From an uncultured Bacteroidales bacterium (GTDB lineage: Bacteria > Bacteroidota > Bacteroidia > Bacteroidales > UBA932): 6,042 bases of DNA. The notes beneath the pieces are model-generated. The model searched no databases, had not been told where the DNA came from, and was given only the letters and a program-made list of their open reading frames with translations. The translations under genes and the position numbers were made by a program. The stretch spans positions 1-6,042 of the forward strand of contig CAMJHJ010000152.1 in NCBI GenBank assembly GCA_946405485.1, read 5' to 3'. Shown one piece after another: positions 1-6,042 of the stretch. Within the stretch, counting starts at the first letter, position 1, and each line of letters begins with the position of its first letter.

Positions 1-82
1 TATGATATCTCATAAACCCGGTCATTTCCGTAAAGATACAAAACTTCCTGGAAACTCCGCCGCACCTTCGAGTGAGGTGGTC

Positions 83-109
83 CCTCCGGGCAGGAACGAA
101 CGCCGGAGG
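83..109. repeat. Short inverted repeat in the region downstream of uxaB
   Basis: CCTCCGG (83-89) pairs exactly with CCGGAGG (103-109) over a 13-nt loop. A weaker 5-bp repeat, CACCT/AGGTG, lies just to the left (63-67 with 75-79). Together with the long hairpin at 145-245, the region from 60 to 245 is mostly palindromic, and I see no gene in it. The function is unknown, and stems this short can arise by chance in GC-rich DNA. Confidence 0.4.
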
Positions 110-144
110 CATCCTTGAGCGCACGCCCGTTCTGTTTTCCGCGC

Positions 145-245
145 CCGCATAGCGAAGGCGGCAGGGAGTTCGGGATGCATTCCCCCGAAGGGGTCATAGT
201 TCTTGCATCCCTGAACTCCCTGCCGCCTTCGCGGTAATGATGCGG
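145..245. repeat. Long hairpin immediately downstream of uxaB
   Basis: The arm at 152-171 is the exact reverse complement of 213-232 (20 bp). After one unpaired base (T212), pairing continues for 8 bp between 172-179 and 204-211, giving a 28-bp stem around a 24-nt loop. The loop itself holds a CCCC/GGGG mini-stem (183-186 with 190-193). Beyond a small internal loop, CCGCAT (145-150) pairs with ATGCGG (240-245), reaching to 1 nt from the uxaB stop codon. No T-run follows on either strand, so it is not a textbook intrinsic terminator. It may end or stabilise the operon transcript, or be a dispersed palindromic repeat. The structure is read directly; the role is inference. Confidence 0.8.
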
Positions 246-246
246 A

Positions 247-1686
247 TCAGAGCACCGAAGCGACCGCCGCACGCATGCCCTCGGCCTGGATCAGGGCCAG
301 GTCGGCGCAGAGCAGGTCGGTCAGGCCGGGGATCGCATTCAGATCCTCGCCCCAGATGAATTCGTCCGCCAGGACGCCCTCGGCCACCTTGCGCACGTCG
401 CCGGTCGCCCAGAGGTCCTTCAGCGTCTGCATGATCTTCGGATCGTCGTTCGGCACGATCTCATCCTCACCGCGCTTGCCGCCCTTGTAATAGGTGCAAA
501 TGGCGGCCAGGCCGAGCACGATGCCCTTCGGCAGGGCGCCCTTGCGCGCCAGATAGGTCTTCAGGCCGGGCAGGTCGCGGGTCTTGAACTTCGGGAAGGA
601 ATTGAGCATGATGCTCGTGACGAAATGCTTGACGAACGGATTGCGGAAGCGCTCCATCACGTCGGAGCCGAACTTCTCGAGCTCCTCCACCGGCAGGTTC
701 AGCGTCGGAAGGAGTTCCTCGAACATGACCTTCTTCACGAACGGGCCCACGAGTTCATCCTCGCAGCACTCCTTCACGGTATTCAGGCCGCTGAGGTAGC
801 CCACCGGCGACAGCACGGTGTGGGGGCCGTTGAGCAGCGTGACCTTGCGCTCGTGGTACGGGGCCTCGGACGGCACGAAAAGCACGTTCAAGCCGGCCTT
901 GTCGGCCGGGAATTCGGCGGCGACCTCCTTCGGCGCCTCGATCACCCACAGGTGGAAGATCTCAGCCTTGTCCAAGAGGCGGTCCTCATAACCGACCCGC
1001 TCGCAGAGCTGGGCGGCGGTGTCGCGCGGATAACCCGGGACGATACGGTCCACCAGCGTGGAATACACGCCGCAGGCCGTCTCGAACCAGTCGCGGAAGC
1101 CCTCGCCGAGCTGCCACAGGTCGATGTACTGCCGGATGCATTCCTTCAGATGCTTGCCGTTCTCGAAGATCAGCTCGCAGGGGAAGAGGATGAAGCCCTT
1201 GCTCTTGTCCCCCTTGAAATACTCATAGCGGTGGTACAGGAGCTGGGTGAGCTTGCCGGGATAGGAGGATGCGGGCGCATCCTCGAACTTGCAGGCCGGA
1301 TCGAAGGCGATGCCCGCCTCCGTCGTGTTGGAGATGATGAAACGCATCTCAGGCTGCTCGGCCAATTTCAGGTAGGCCTGGAAATCCGCATAGGGATTGA
1401 GGCCGCGGCTGACCACGTCGATCAGGTCGACGCTGTCGATCGCTTCACCGTTCAAGAGACCCTGAAGGTTGAGGTGATAAAGGCCATCCTGCTCATTGAG
1501 CCATTCGACCATGCCCTTTTCAATGGGCTGGACGACCACGACCGAGGCGTTGAAATCAGTCTTCTGGTTGGTCTTCCAGATAATCCACTCGATGAAAGCG
1601 CGGAGGAAGTTACCTTCTCCAAACTGGATCACCTTCTCGGTGTAGGTTTTCGCCTGAGGGGCGGAAGTACGGTTTAATCTTTCCAT
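247..1686 (-). CDS. uxaB: Tagaturonate reductase UxaB (altronate oxidoreductase)
   Basis: UxaB (EC 1.1.1.58) reduces D-tagaturonate to D-altronate with NADH in the cytoplasm, supplying the substrate of UxaA. At 479 residues it matches the E. coli enzyme (483) end to end. The N-terminal nucleotide-binding part carries IQFGEGNFLRAF (20-31) and SNTTEAGI (119-126), followed by STLVDRIVPGYPRD (209-222). The catalytic signature of the long-chain polyol dehydrogenase family, K-x4-N-x2-H, is present as K281, N286 and H289. The C-terminal helical domain includes RFRNPFVKH. The ATG at 1686 is 15 nt after the lyase stop. The leader is AT-rich with no Shine-Dalgarno, as usual in Bacteroidetes. The stop at 247-249 is followed at once by a long hairpin. 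It looks intact. Fructuronate reductase UxuB and mannitol dehydrogenase are relatives, but the end-to-end likeness to UxaB and the uxaA neighbour favour this call. Confidence 0.95.
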   Translation of the reverse strand: MERLNRTSAPQAKTYTEKVIQFGEGNFLRAFIEWIIWKTNQKTDFNASVVVVQPIEKGMVEWLNEQDGLYHLNLQGLLNGEAIDSVDLIDVVSRGLNPYADFQAYLKLAEQPEMRFIISNTTEAGIAFDPACKFEDAPASSYPGKLTQLLYHRYEYFKGDKSKGFILFPCELIFENGKHLKECIRQYIDLWQLGEGFRDWFETACGVYSTLVDRIVPGYPRDTAAQLCERVGYEDRLLDKAEIFHLWVIEAPKEVAAEFPADKAGLNVLFVPSEAPYHERKVTLLNGPHTVLSPVGYLSGLNTVKECCEDELVGPFVKKVMFEELLPTLNLPVEELEKFGSDVMERFRNPFVKHFVTSIMLNSFPKFKTRDLPGLKTYLARKGALPKGIVLGLAAICTYYKGGKRGEDEIVPNDDPKIMQTLKDLWATGDVRKVAEGVLADEFIWGEDLNAIPGLTDLLCADLALIQAEGMRAAVASVL

Positions 1687-1701
1687 AAATATTGTGTTTG
1701 T

Positions 1702-4251
1702 TTATTCTTTTTCTGTCACGATGAGCAGGATGACGGCCTGTTCCTTGGTTTTCTGCTTGACCGTATAGGTAGTACCGGGCTGCAGGGGCAGTTCGCCGGA
1801 GTCGGCGACATCATCGTAAGGAGTAGTGTCGAAGACGGTCGCCGTCCCACCTTCGGGAATCAGCTGCATGCAGGCTCCGGTATCACCGGTTTTCCGCCGC
1901 ACATAGTAGAATCGCAACGTGGAAGTATAGGAGTCCGAAGTCTTGAAGGCGATCGATCCGCCACTATCCATCTTAAATCCATACTTGTACGTCGTTCCCC
2001 CGATGGTGAAGGATGTCTTGGCATAGTCTTTACTGAAATCCGCGACCGAAGTGGAACTGGTGAAGAAACTGCCGCCAGCCACGCCGTCCACGGTCGTCGT
2101 CACGGCCTTCGAGTCACTCATCCAGATTGCGTAGGTATGGGGACCATCCGGCGTCTCGCCGCCGGGCTGGCCCGGATCGTCCGGCGTGTCGCCGCTACCG
2201 TCGGAACCATTGTATTCCTCGATACCGCCGTTGTTGACTTCGACGGGCGCCGACGTCCAGCCGAGTTTGCCGTAGCCGGCACCGGCCTTGACGACATCCG
2301 CCACATCGGCGGAAGGCGTCACGACATACCCATACGCAGGCTTAAAGTCGGCATAGGTCAGTGGCGTGACGGTACCGCCATTGTAGGAGGTATACTTCAC
2401 ATTGGTCAACGGATACGGATCCCTGGCCTTGGGAGGGCGGTTCAGCAGGAGATCCCGCGTGGCATAAAGATAGCCCGCGACCGAGCCCTGGAGGTTGGAT
2501 TCACCACTTTCCTTGGCCGGATAGGTGCAGATATCCGTAGGCAGCTGCACCGCGTCGAAACAGTTGTATTCGACCAGCACTTTGGCTCCGTAGGCAGAGC
2601 CGACACCATAGGTCGTACATCCGTCGAAGAAGTTGTTATACACGTGAGCCTGCCCATAACGCACGCGCGGATGGCGCGAACTGGACTGGTCGAACCAGTT
2701 GTGGTGGAAGGTCGCCGTGATGGCGGCATCCGCCGATTCGCTGTTGGAATGCCCTACGAGGCAAGATTTCTGGGTCTTGACGAAATGGCACCAACTCACC
2801 GTCACGCCCTTGGAATGGTGCGTGATATCGCATGAGCCATCTTCGTAATCCTTGGTCTGGTTAAGCGAGGTGAAGGTACAGTGGTCCACCCACACGCCCT
2901 CACACTGCTGCATCGAAACCGCATCCGCCCCGTTGTCCGCCTTGGGTTGGCGGAAGTTGATATTGCGGAAGACCAGGTTGGACGAGCGGACGCAGAAGAA
3001 TCCGATCCGGTCCATCACGAAGTCGTCCGTGCCCAGGAAACTGAGGTTGGACACTTCCTTGACGTCAAACCAGGGATGACCCTCGCTGAAATCACGGCCG
3101 TCACCGGGCCCGAAGGTTCCGCTGAGCCAGATCGTGACCGGGGAATGGTCGCCGCCCTTCTCGGACTTCGCACGGGCCAGGAGCCAGGTCTGGAGCGCCT
3201 TGCCGTTATTGAAATGCAGGACGGTGGAAGCGCCTGCGCCACCCGTGACGCCGGCCGCCTGGCCGTAGCCATATAGTTTGTCCAGTTCGACCGTGCCTTC
3301 CTGAGGCGGATCGGGACAGTCCAGTTCGCCTTCTCCCGAAGGATCTTCGGGCGTACCCAGGTCGGCGTCTTCGATCGTGAAACGGAGGGTCGTGACTTTG
3401 CCGGCAGGAAATGCAATATCCTGCTTGAGCACGACGCAGCGCTGGATGGCGAGCGTTTCATCGTCGGTCTCGACGTCCAGGGTCAGCGTGCCTCCCGAAG
3501 AAAGCGTCGTCGGATTGACAACCAGATAAGCAGCGTTTGTCCCGTCAACGGTCCAGTCGTCCCCGTCATAGACAGCGGAGACATACTGGAAACTGCTCTT
3601 GTTCTCCCAAGCGGTGATGGTACGCTTGAGGACATCGACCGAGACGCGGCCGGAGAGCAGGGCCTCGGAAGAGGAAAGCTTGAGCCCTTTCACCTTTTTG
3701 CCGGATAATACATTTCCGGTGGTGTGGTCTTCCAGGATGATCCGGGCGAGTGCCAGGATGCGGTGGAAACGCAGTTTATCCGCCTCGATGAAGTCTTCGC
3801 CAAGGGTGAGCATCGCTTGTTCCGAGACCAAAAGGTCCACCGAAGGATCGAAGGTCGTCAGGGAAGGAAGATGCTGCACCTCGGAAAGCTTGAACTTGAA
3901 CACCTGGTCGGCACGCCCGTTCTTCATCCCCTTGGGATAATAGGCAATCAGGGAATGCAGTCCTGCTTCGATCGGCAGCGATCCGGTGAAATGGCCCGTC
4001 CGGCCGTCCGGATCCTGATTGACAAAACTTTTCTGGACACCCATATCATAACTCAGGATGACGGTCAGCGAATCGCCGGTCCGCCAATACGGGACCCAGG
4101 CTTCCTCTGTCTCCTGGATATAGGTGCGGGTCGCAGGGCTTTCCGCGACCAGCGTAACAGGGATCTCCGTCCCGGTCTGAGCCGGAAGAGGCTGCCGGCA
4201 GGCGGCGAAGAGGGCGGACAAGCCCAGCAAGAAAACAAATGCTTTTTTCAT
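1702..4251 (-). CDS. Multidomain pectate lyase lipoprotein (PL1 family)
   Basis: This 849-residue protein should cleave polygalacturonan by beta-elimination at the cell envelope. The N-terminus MKKAFVFLLGLSALFAAC is a lipoprotein signal with the acylated Cys at 18. The residues after it (RQPLPAQ) lack the acidic surface-export signal described in Bacteroidetes, so its side of the outer membrane is open. Residues about 20-298 form a beta-rich, fimbrillin-like module (ATRTY, WRTGDSLTVI). A Pro/Asp linker follows, then the PL1 beta-helix at about 325-665. Its signatures are GADAVSM (441-447), VWVDH (453-457), DGSCDI (471-476) and RHPRVRYG (526-533). By spacing to Erwinia PelC, D443, D471 and D475 are likely calcium ligands, and K495, R526 and R531 fit the PelC residues K190, R218 and R223. 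After a second Gly/Pro/Asp linker, residues about 703-849 form a beta-sandwich-like domain, perhaps carbohydrate-binding. The PL1 call is firm; the roles of the flanking modules are inferred. Confidence 0.93.
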   Translation of the reverse strand: MKKAFVFLLGLSALFAACRQPLPAQTGTEIPVTLVAESPATRTYIQETEEAWVPYWRTGDSLTVILSYDMGVQKSFVNQDPDGRTGHFTGSLPIEAGLHSLIAYYPKGMKNGRADQVFKFKLSEVQHLPSLTTFDPSVDLLVSEQAMLTLGEDFIEADKLRFHRILALARIILEDHTTGNVLSGKKVKGLKLSSSEALLSGRVSVDVLKRTITAWENKSSFQYVSAVYDGDDWTVDGTNAAYLVVNPTTLSSGGTLTLDVETDDETLAIQRCVVLKQDIAFPAGKVTTLRFTIEDADLGTPEDPSGEGELDCPDPPQEGTVELDKLYGYGQAAGVTGGAGASTVLHFNNGKALQTWLLARAKSEKGGDHSPVTIWLSGTFGPGDGRDFSEGHPWFDVKEVSNLSFLGTDDFVMDRIGFFCVRSSNLVFRNINFRQPKADNGADAVSMQQCEGVWVDHCTFTSLNQTKDYEDGSCDITHHSKGVTVSWCHFVKTQKSCLVGHSNSESADAAITATFHHNWFDQSSSRHPRVRYGQAHVYNNFFDGCTTYGVGSAYGAKVLVEYNCFDAVQLPTDICTYPAKESGESNLQGSVAGYLYATRDLLLNRPPKARDPYPLTNVKYTSYNGGTVTPLTYADFKPAYGYVVTPSADVADVVKAGAGYGKLGWTSAPVEVNNGGIEEYNGSDGSGDTPDDPGQPGGETPDGPHTYAIWMSDSKAVTTTVDGVAGGSFFTSSTSVADFSKDYAKTSFTIGGTTYKYGFKMDSGGSIAFKTSDSYTSTLRFYYVRRKTGDTGACMQLIPEGGTATVFDTTPYDDVADSGELPLQPGTTYTVKQKTKEQAVILLIVTEKE

Positions 4252-4255
4252 CCGG

Positions 4256-4265
4256 TCCTCCTCCT
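4256..4265 (-). promoter_or_regulatory. Strong Shine-Dalgarno before the pectate lyase start
   Basis: On the minus strand the sequence AGGAGGAGGA sits 4 to 13 nt upstream of the ATG at 4251 and overlaps the last bases of the TAG stop of the 51-aa ORF. It fixes the lyase start. It also suggests that translation of the lyase is coupled to that of the small ORF. Such a purine-rich site is unusual for Bacteroidetes, whose genes mostly have AT-rich leaders without a Shine-Dalgarno sequence. The uxaB leader in this window is of that AT-rich type. Confidence 0.7.
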
Positions 4266-4419
4266 ATAATGTAAAGTCACCGCCCGGCAGCAGGTCATCG
4301 CCCGGAGTCCCGCCTTCCAGCGGGACACTGCCCTGAAGCATAGGGTCGCACAAATCCATCTCCAGCACCTCGATGCAGGGGCTGGAGTAGATGCATGCGC
4401 TGTTATTATCAATGATCAT
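4264..4419 (-). CDS. 51-aa small protein of unknown function, Bacteroidales type
   Basis: This ORF starts with ATG at 4419, 9 nt after the uxaA stop, and ends with TAG at 4264-4266, 12 nt before the pectate lyase start. It therefore fills the gap between the two genes almost exactly. The peptide begins MIIDNNSACIYSSPCIEVLE and ends GGDFTL. It has no signal peptide or membrane segment. The N-terminal half is compact with three Cys (9, 15, 24), and the tail from about residue 30 is rich in Gly, Pro and Asp. The layout of a short 'SPxIEVLEMDL' segment followed by a leucine/serine turn and a Gly/Asp tail recalls small uncharacterised proteins often found beside lipoprotein genes in Bacteroidales; that likeness is from memory and no function is known. 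Two 7-bp inverted repeats lie inside it (4307-4313 with 4320-4326; 4360-4366 with 4381-4387). The tight fit favours a real gene, though a leader or spacer remains possible. Confidence 0.62.
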   Translation of the reverse strand: MIIDNNSACIYSSPCIEVLEMDLCDPMLQGSVPLEGGTPGDDLLPGGDFTL

Positions 4420-4428
4420 AACGATCGT

Positions 4429-6042
4429 TTATAAGGTGACACCCGACTTGAAGATCGCAATCTCGCGGATGCCATTCTTTTCATTGTTGACAGGCACGCC
4501 GGAGGCAGCGGCCAGGACCGTCTCGATGAAGCGCGCAGACACGGCTTCCATCGTCTCATCCTGGGCCAGCACGCCGGCGTTGAAATCGATCCAGCCGGGC
4601 TTAAGCGCGGCGAGAGCCGAATTCGTGGAAATCTTCATCGTCGGCACGAAACTGCCGAACGGGGTGCCGCGTCCGGTCGTGAAGAGCACAATCTGGCAAC
4701 CGGAGGCCGCCAGGGCCGTCGAAGCGACCAGGTCGTTGCCCGGAGCGCTCAGCAGGTTCAGGCCCTTGACGCTCAGGCGTTCGCCATAGCGCAAGACCCC
4801 TCGTACGATGCTCTTTCCGCACTTCTGGGTACAGCCCAGAGATTTCTCTTCCAGGGTGGAAATGCCGCCGGCCTTGTTGCCCGGCGAGGGGTTCTCGTAC
4901 ACCGGCATCCCCTGGCGCATGAAGTATTCCTTGAAATCGTTGATCAGGGAGACGGTCTGGTCGAAGGTCTCCCGATCCTGGCAGCGGTTCATCAGGATCG
5001 TCTCGGCACCGAACATCTCCGGCACCTCGGTCAGCACGGTCGTGCCGCCCTGGGCGACGATCCAGTCGGAGAAGACGCCCAGCAAAGGGTTGGCCGTGAT
5101 GCCGCTGAGACCGTCGGAGCCGCCGCACTTCAAGCCTACGCGCAGTTCGCTGACGGGCACATCCTCGCGCACGTCCTGAGAACAGACGGCGTAGATTTCC
5201 CGCAACTGCTGCAGGCCGTATTCGACCTCATCCTCGACCTTCTGGCAGACGAACATCCGCACGCGGCGCTCATCCACCGGCCCTACGAGGGTCCGGAACG
5301 CATCCAACTGGTTGTTTTCGCAGCCGAGGCTGACGACCAGGACGCCGCCCGCATTGGGATGGTGCACCATGTCGGCGAGCACCGTGCGGGTGTTCTCATG
5401 ATCCGCGCCGAGCTGCGAGCAGCCATAGTTGTGCGGGAAGGCAACTACGGTGAGGGGGCTCTGCCCCCTTACCCGCTCACTGCGCAAGGCTCCGTTCGCT
5501 ACCCCCGCGGCTCCCGGCCTACCGACATCGCCTTCGGCTCCGTCCCGGCCTCCGCCGGGCGCGTTGGGACGCGCCTTCGCCTGCTGCGCAGACTCCAAAC
5601 CCACCGCACCACCACTTGCGCAAGCCAGCTCAGCCTCGAAGCGGCGGACGATCTCCTGGCAGATGCCATTCACGCACCCCACCGTCGGGATCACCCAGAT
5701 CTCGTTGCGGATCCCCACCTGTCCGTCCGCACGGCGATAACCGCGGAACGTGCGGGGCGAGGCCGTCGGAGCGATCTCCACCAGGGCCGGATCATAACTG
5801 TAATCCAGCAGCCCCTCCAGGTTGGTCTTGATACACGTATGGTCGATCATTTCCCCCGCCTCGACCGCACGGGTCACATGGCCGATGGGAAAGCCGTATT
5901 TGATGACGTCGTCACCGGGAGCCAGGGCGGCAAGCGCCGCCTTATGGCCCCGGGGGACGTCGGTCCGCAGGACGACGTCCCCGACGCGCTGCCCGGCCTT
6001 CAGGTCGGTCAGCGCGACGGCGACATTGTCCGCAGGATTGAT
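4429..6042 (-). CDS. uxaA: Altronate dehydratase UxaA, 5' end cut by the window edge
   Basis: UxaA (EC 4.2.1.7) dehydrates D-altronate to 2-keto-3-deoxy-D-gluconate in the cytoplasm, in the galacturonate branch of hexuronate catabolism. The frame stays open to the last base of the window, giving 537 visible residues. The first visible residues (INPADNVAVAL) align with about residue 6 onward of the E. coli protein, so only some 5 to 10 residues are missing. Residues 1 to about 75 form the SAF-like N-terminal domain. Then come the family motifs PTVGCVNGI, HNYGCSQLG (204-212), GCENNQ, KCGGSDGLSGITANP (Cys 306), EVPEMFGAE and NPSPGNKAGG, and the typical C-terminus AIFKSGVTL. The GTG at 5877 is internal, because conserved SAF sequence continues upstream of it. 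The oddity is residues 136-198, a Gly/Ala/Arg-rich insert of about 50 extra residues not expected in this family (see the repeat entry). The reading frame is intact on both sides. Identity is very secure; activity with the insert is unknown. Confidence 0.96.
   Translation of the reverse strand: MNPADNVAVALTDLKAGQRVGDVVLRTDVPRGHKAALAALAPGDDVIKYGFPIGHVTRAVEAGEMIDHTCIKTNLEGLLDYSYDPALVEIAPTASPRTFRGYRRADGQVGIRNEIWVIPTVGCVNGICQEIVRRFEAELACASGGAVGLESAQQAKARPNAPGGGRDGAEGDVGRPGAAGVANGALRSERVRGQSPLTVVAFPHNYGCSQLGADHENTRTVLADMVHHPNAGGVLVVSLGCENNQLDAFRTLVGPVDERRVRMFVCQKVEDEVEYGLQQLREIYAVCSQDVREDVPVSELRVGLKCGGSDGLSGITANPLLGVFSDWIVAQGGTTVLTEVPEMFGAETILMNRCQDRETFDQTVSLINDFKEYFMRQGMPVYENPSPGNKAGGISTLEEKSLGCTQKCGKSIVRGVLRYGERLSVKGLNLLSAPGNDLVASTALAASGCQIVLFTTGRGTPFGSFVPTMKISTNSALAALKPGWIDFNAGVLAQDETMEAVSARFIETVLAAASGVPVNNEKNGIREIAIFKSGVTL
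5452..5634 (-). repeat. Palindrome-dense in-frame insertion within uxaA
   Basis: Between RRFE and TVVAFPHNYGCS the gene carries about 60 residues where E. coli UxaA has about 12. The DNA holds several perfect inverted repeats. AGGGGGC (5453-5459) pairs with GCCCCCT (5463-5469) over a 3-nt loop. CCCGGC (5544-5549) pairs with GCCGGG (5554-5559). GGCGCGT (5558-5564) pairs with ACGCGCC (5569-5575). CTGCGCAG (5584-5591) and CTTGCGCAAG (5615-5624) are self-palindromes. Direct repeats include TGCGCAAG (5481 and 5617, near the two ends), GGCTCCGT (5488 and 5536), TCCCGGCCT (5512 and 5543) and CGCCTTCG (5529 and 5572). The encoded peptide is Gly/Ala/Arg/Pro-rich and has no recognisable fold. The limits are approximate and set by the loss of similarity to UxaA, and no clear target-site duplication is seen. 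Calling it a mobile or dispersed element is inference; the insertion itself and its palindromes are read directly. Confidence 0.72.

Noticed and set aside
31..38. Possible Bacteroidetes -7 promoter box (TATCTTTA on the minus strand) for a gene left of the window
   Set aside because: It matches 7 of 8 positions of TAnnTTTG, but no convincing -33 TTTG lies at the right distance and the downstream gene is not in view.
145..245. Calling the long hairpin a Rho-independent terminator
   Set aside because: No T-run follows the stem on either strand, and the stem is much longer than usual, so only a hairpin or repeat is claimed.
625..1677. A 350-codon open frame on the plus strand, antisense to uxaB
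   Set aside because: It lies wholly opposite a full-length, unmistakable uxaB. Its sequence is Leu/Val/Arg-rich with no motif, typical of an antisense shadow in GC-rich DNA.
2137..2835. A 232-codon plus-strand open frame opposite the pectate lyase
   Set aside because: It overlaps the PL1 catalytic region on the other strand, has Arg/Gly/Ile-rich composition and shows no recognisable domain.
3724..4269. A 181-codon plus-strand open frame opposite the lyase N-terminus
   Set aside because: It is antisense to the signal peptide and fimbrillin-like domain, with no motif and no plausible start context.
4421..4428. Palindrome ACGATCGT between uxaA and the small ORF as an operator
   Set aside because: An 8-bp palindrome is common by chance, and an operator inside a 9-nt gap of an operon has little support.
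5429..5740. A plus-strand open frame through the uxaA insert
   Set aside because: The insert lacks stops in several frames, which explains the open frame. Its ends run into DNA that clearly encodes UxaA on the other strand. It could matter only if the repeat element proves to have its own coding role.
5875..5877. GTG as the start of uxaA
   Set aside because: The frame continues upstream with residues matching the SAF-like N-terminus of UxaA (VAVALTDL, RGHKAAL, DDVIKYGFPIG) up to the window edge, so the true start lies outside.

Overview
The window looks like a piece of a GC-rich Bacteroidales chromosome, most likely from a gut or rumen species that degrades pectin. Three things point there. 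The pectate lyase is a lipoprotein with a fimbrillin-like N-terminal module. The leader before uxaB is AT-rich and has no Shine-Dalgarno sequence. A 51-residue ORF resembles small proteins common in that order. The species cannot be named from sequence alone.

All supported genes lie on the minus strand, so transcription runs from high to low coordinates. The order is uxaA (altronate dehydratase, 5' end cut by the window edge, 6042 to 4429), a 51-aa small ORF (4419 to 4264), a large multidomain PL1 pectate lyase lipoprotein (4251 to 1702), and uxaB (tagaturonate reductase, 1686 to 247). The gaps are 9, 12 and 15 nt, and no terminator is visible between the genes, so they read as one operon. 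The logic is pectin use: the lyase cuts polygalacturonan at the cell envelope, UxaB reduces tagaturonate to altronate, and UxaA dehydrates altronate to 2-keto-3-deoxygluconate. UxaC, KdgK and KdgA are not in the window. Unsaturated lyase products would need further enzymes encoded elsewhere.

The 246 nt downstream of uxaB hold no supported gene. They contain a long, almost perfect hairpin (a 28-bp stem with one bulged base and a 24-nt loop) that starts right after the uxaB stop, plus weaker inverted repeats nearer the left edge.

The most unusual feature is inside uxaA. About 60 residues, rich in Gly, Ala and Arg, interrupt an otherwise very well conserved enzyme, where E. coli UxaA has only about a dozen. 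The DNA of this stretch (about 5452 to 5634) is packed with short perfect palindromes and internal repeats. It looks like an in-frame palindromic repeat element inserted into a housekeeping catabolic gene, comparable in style to the Rickettsia palindromic elements but unrelated as far as can be seen.
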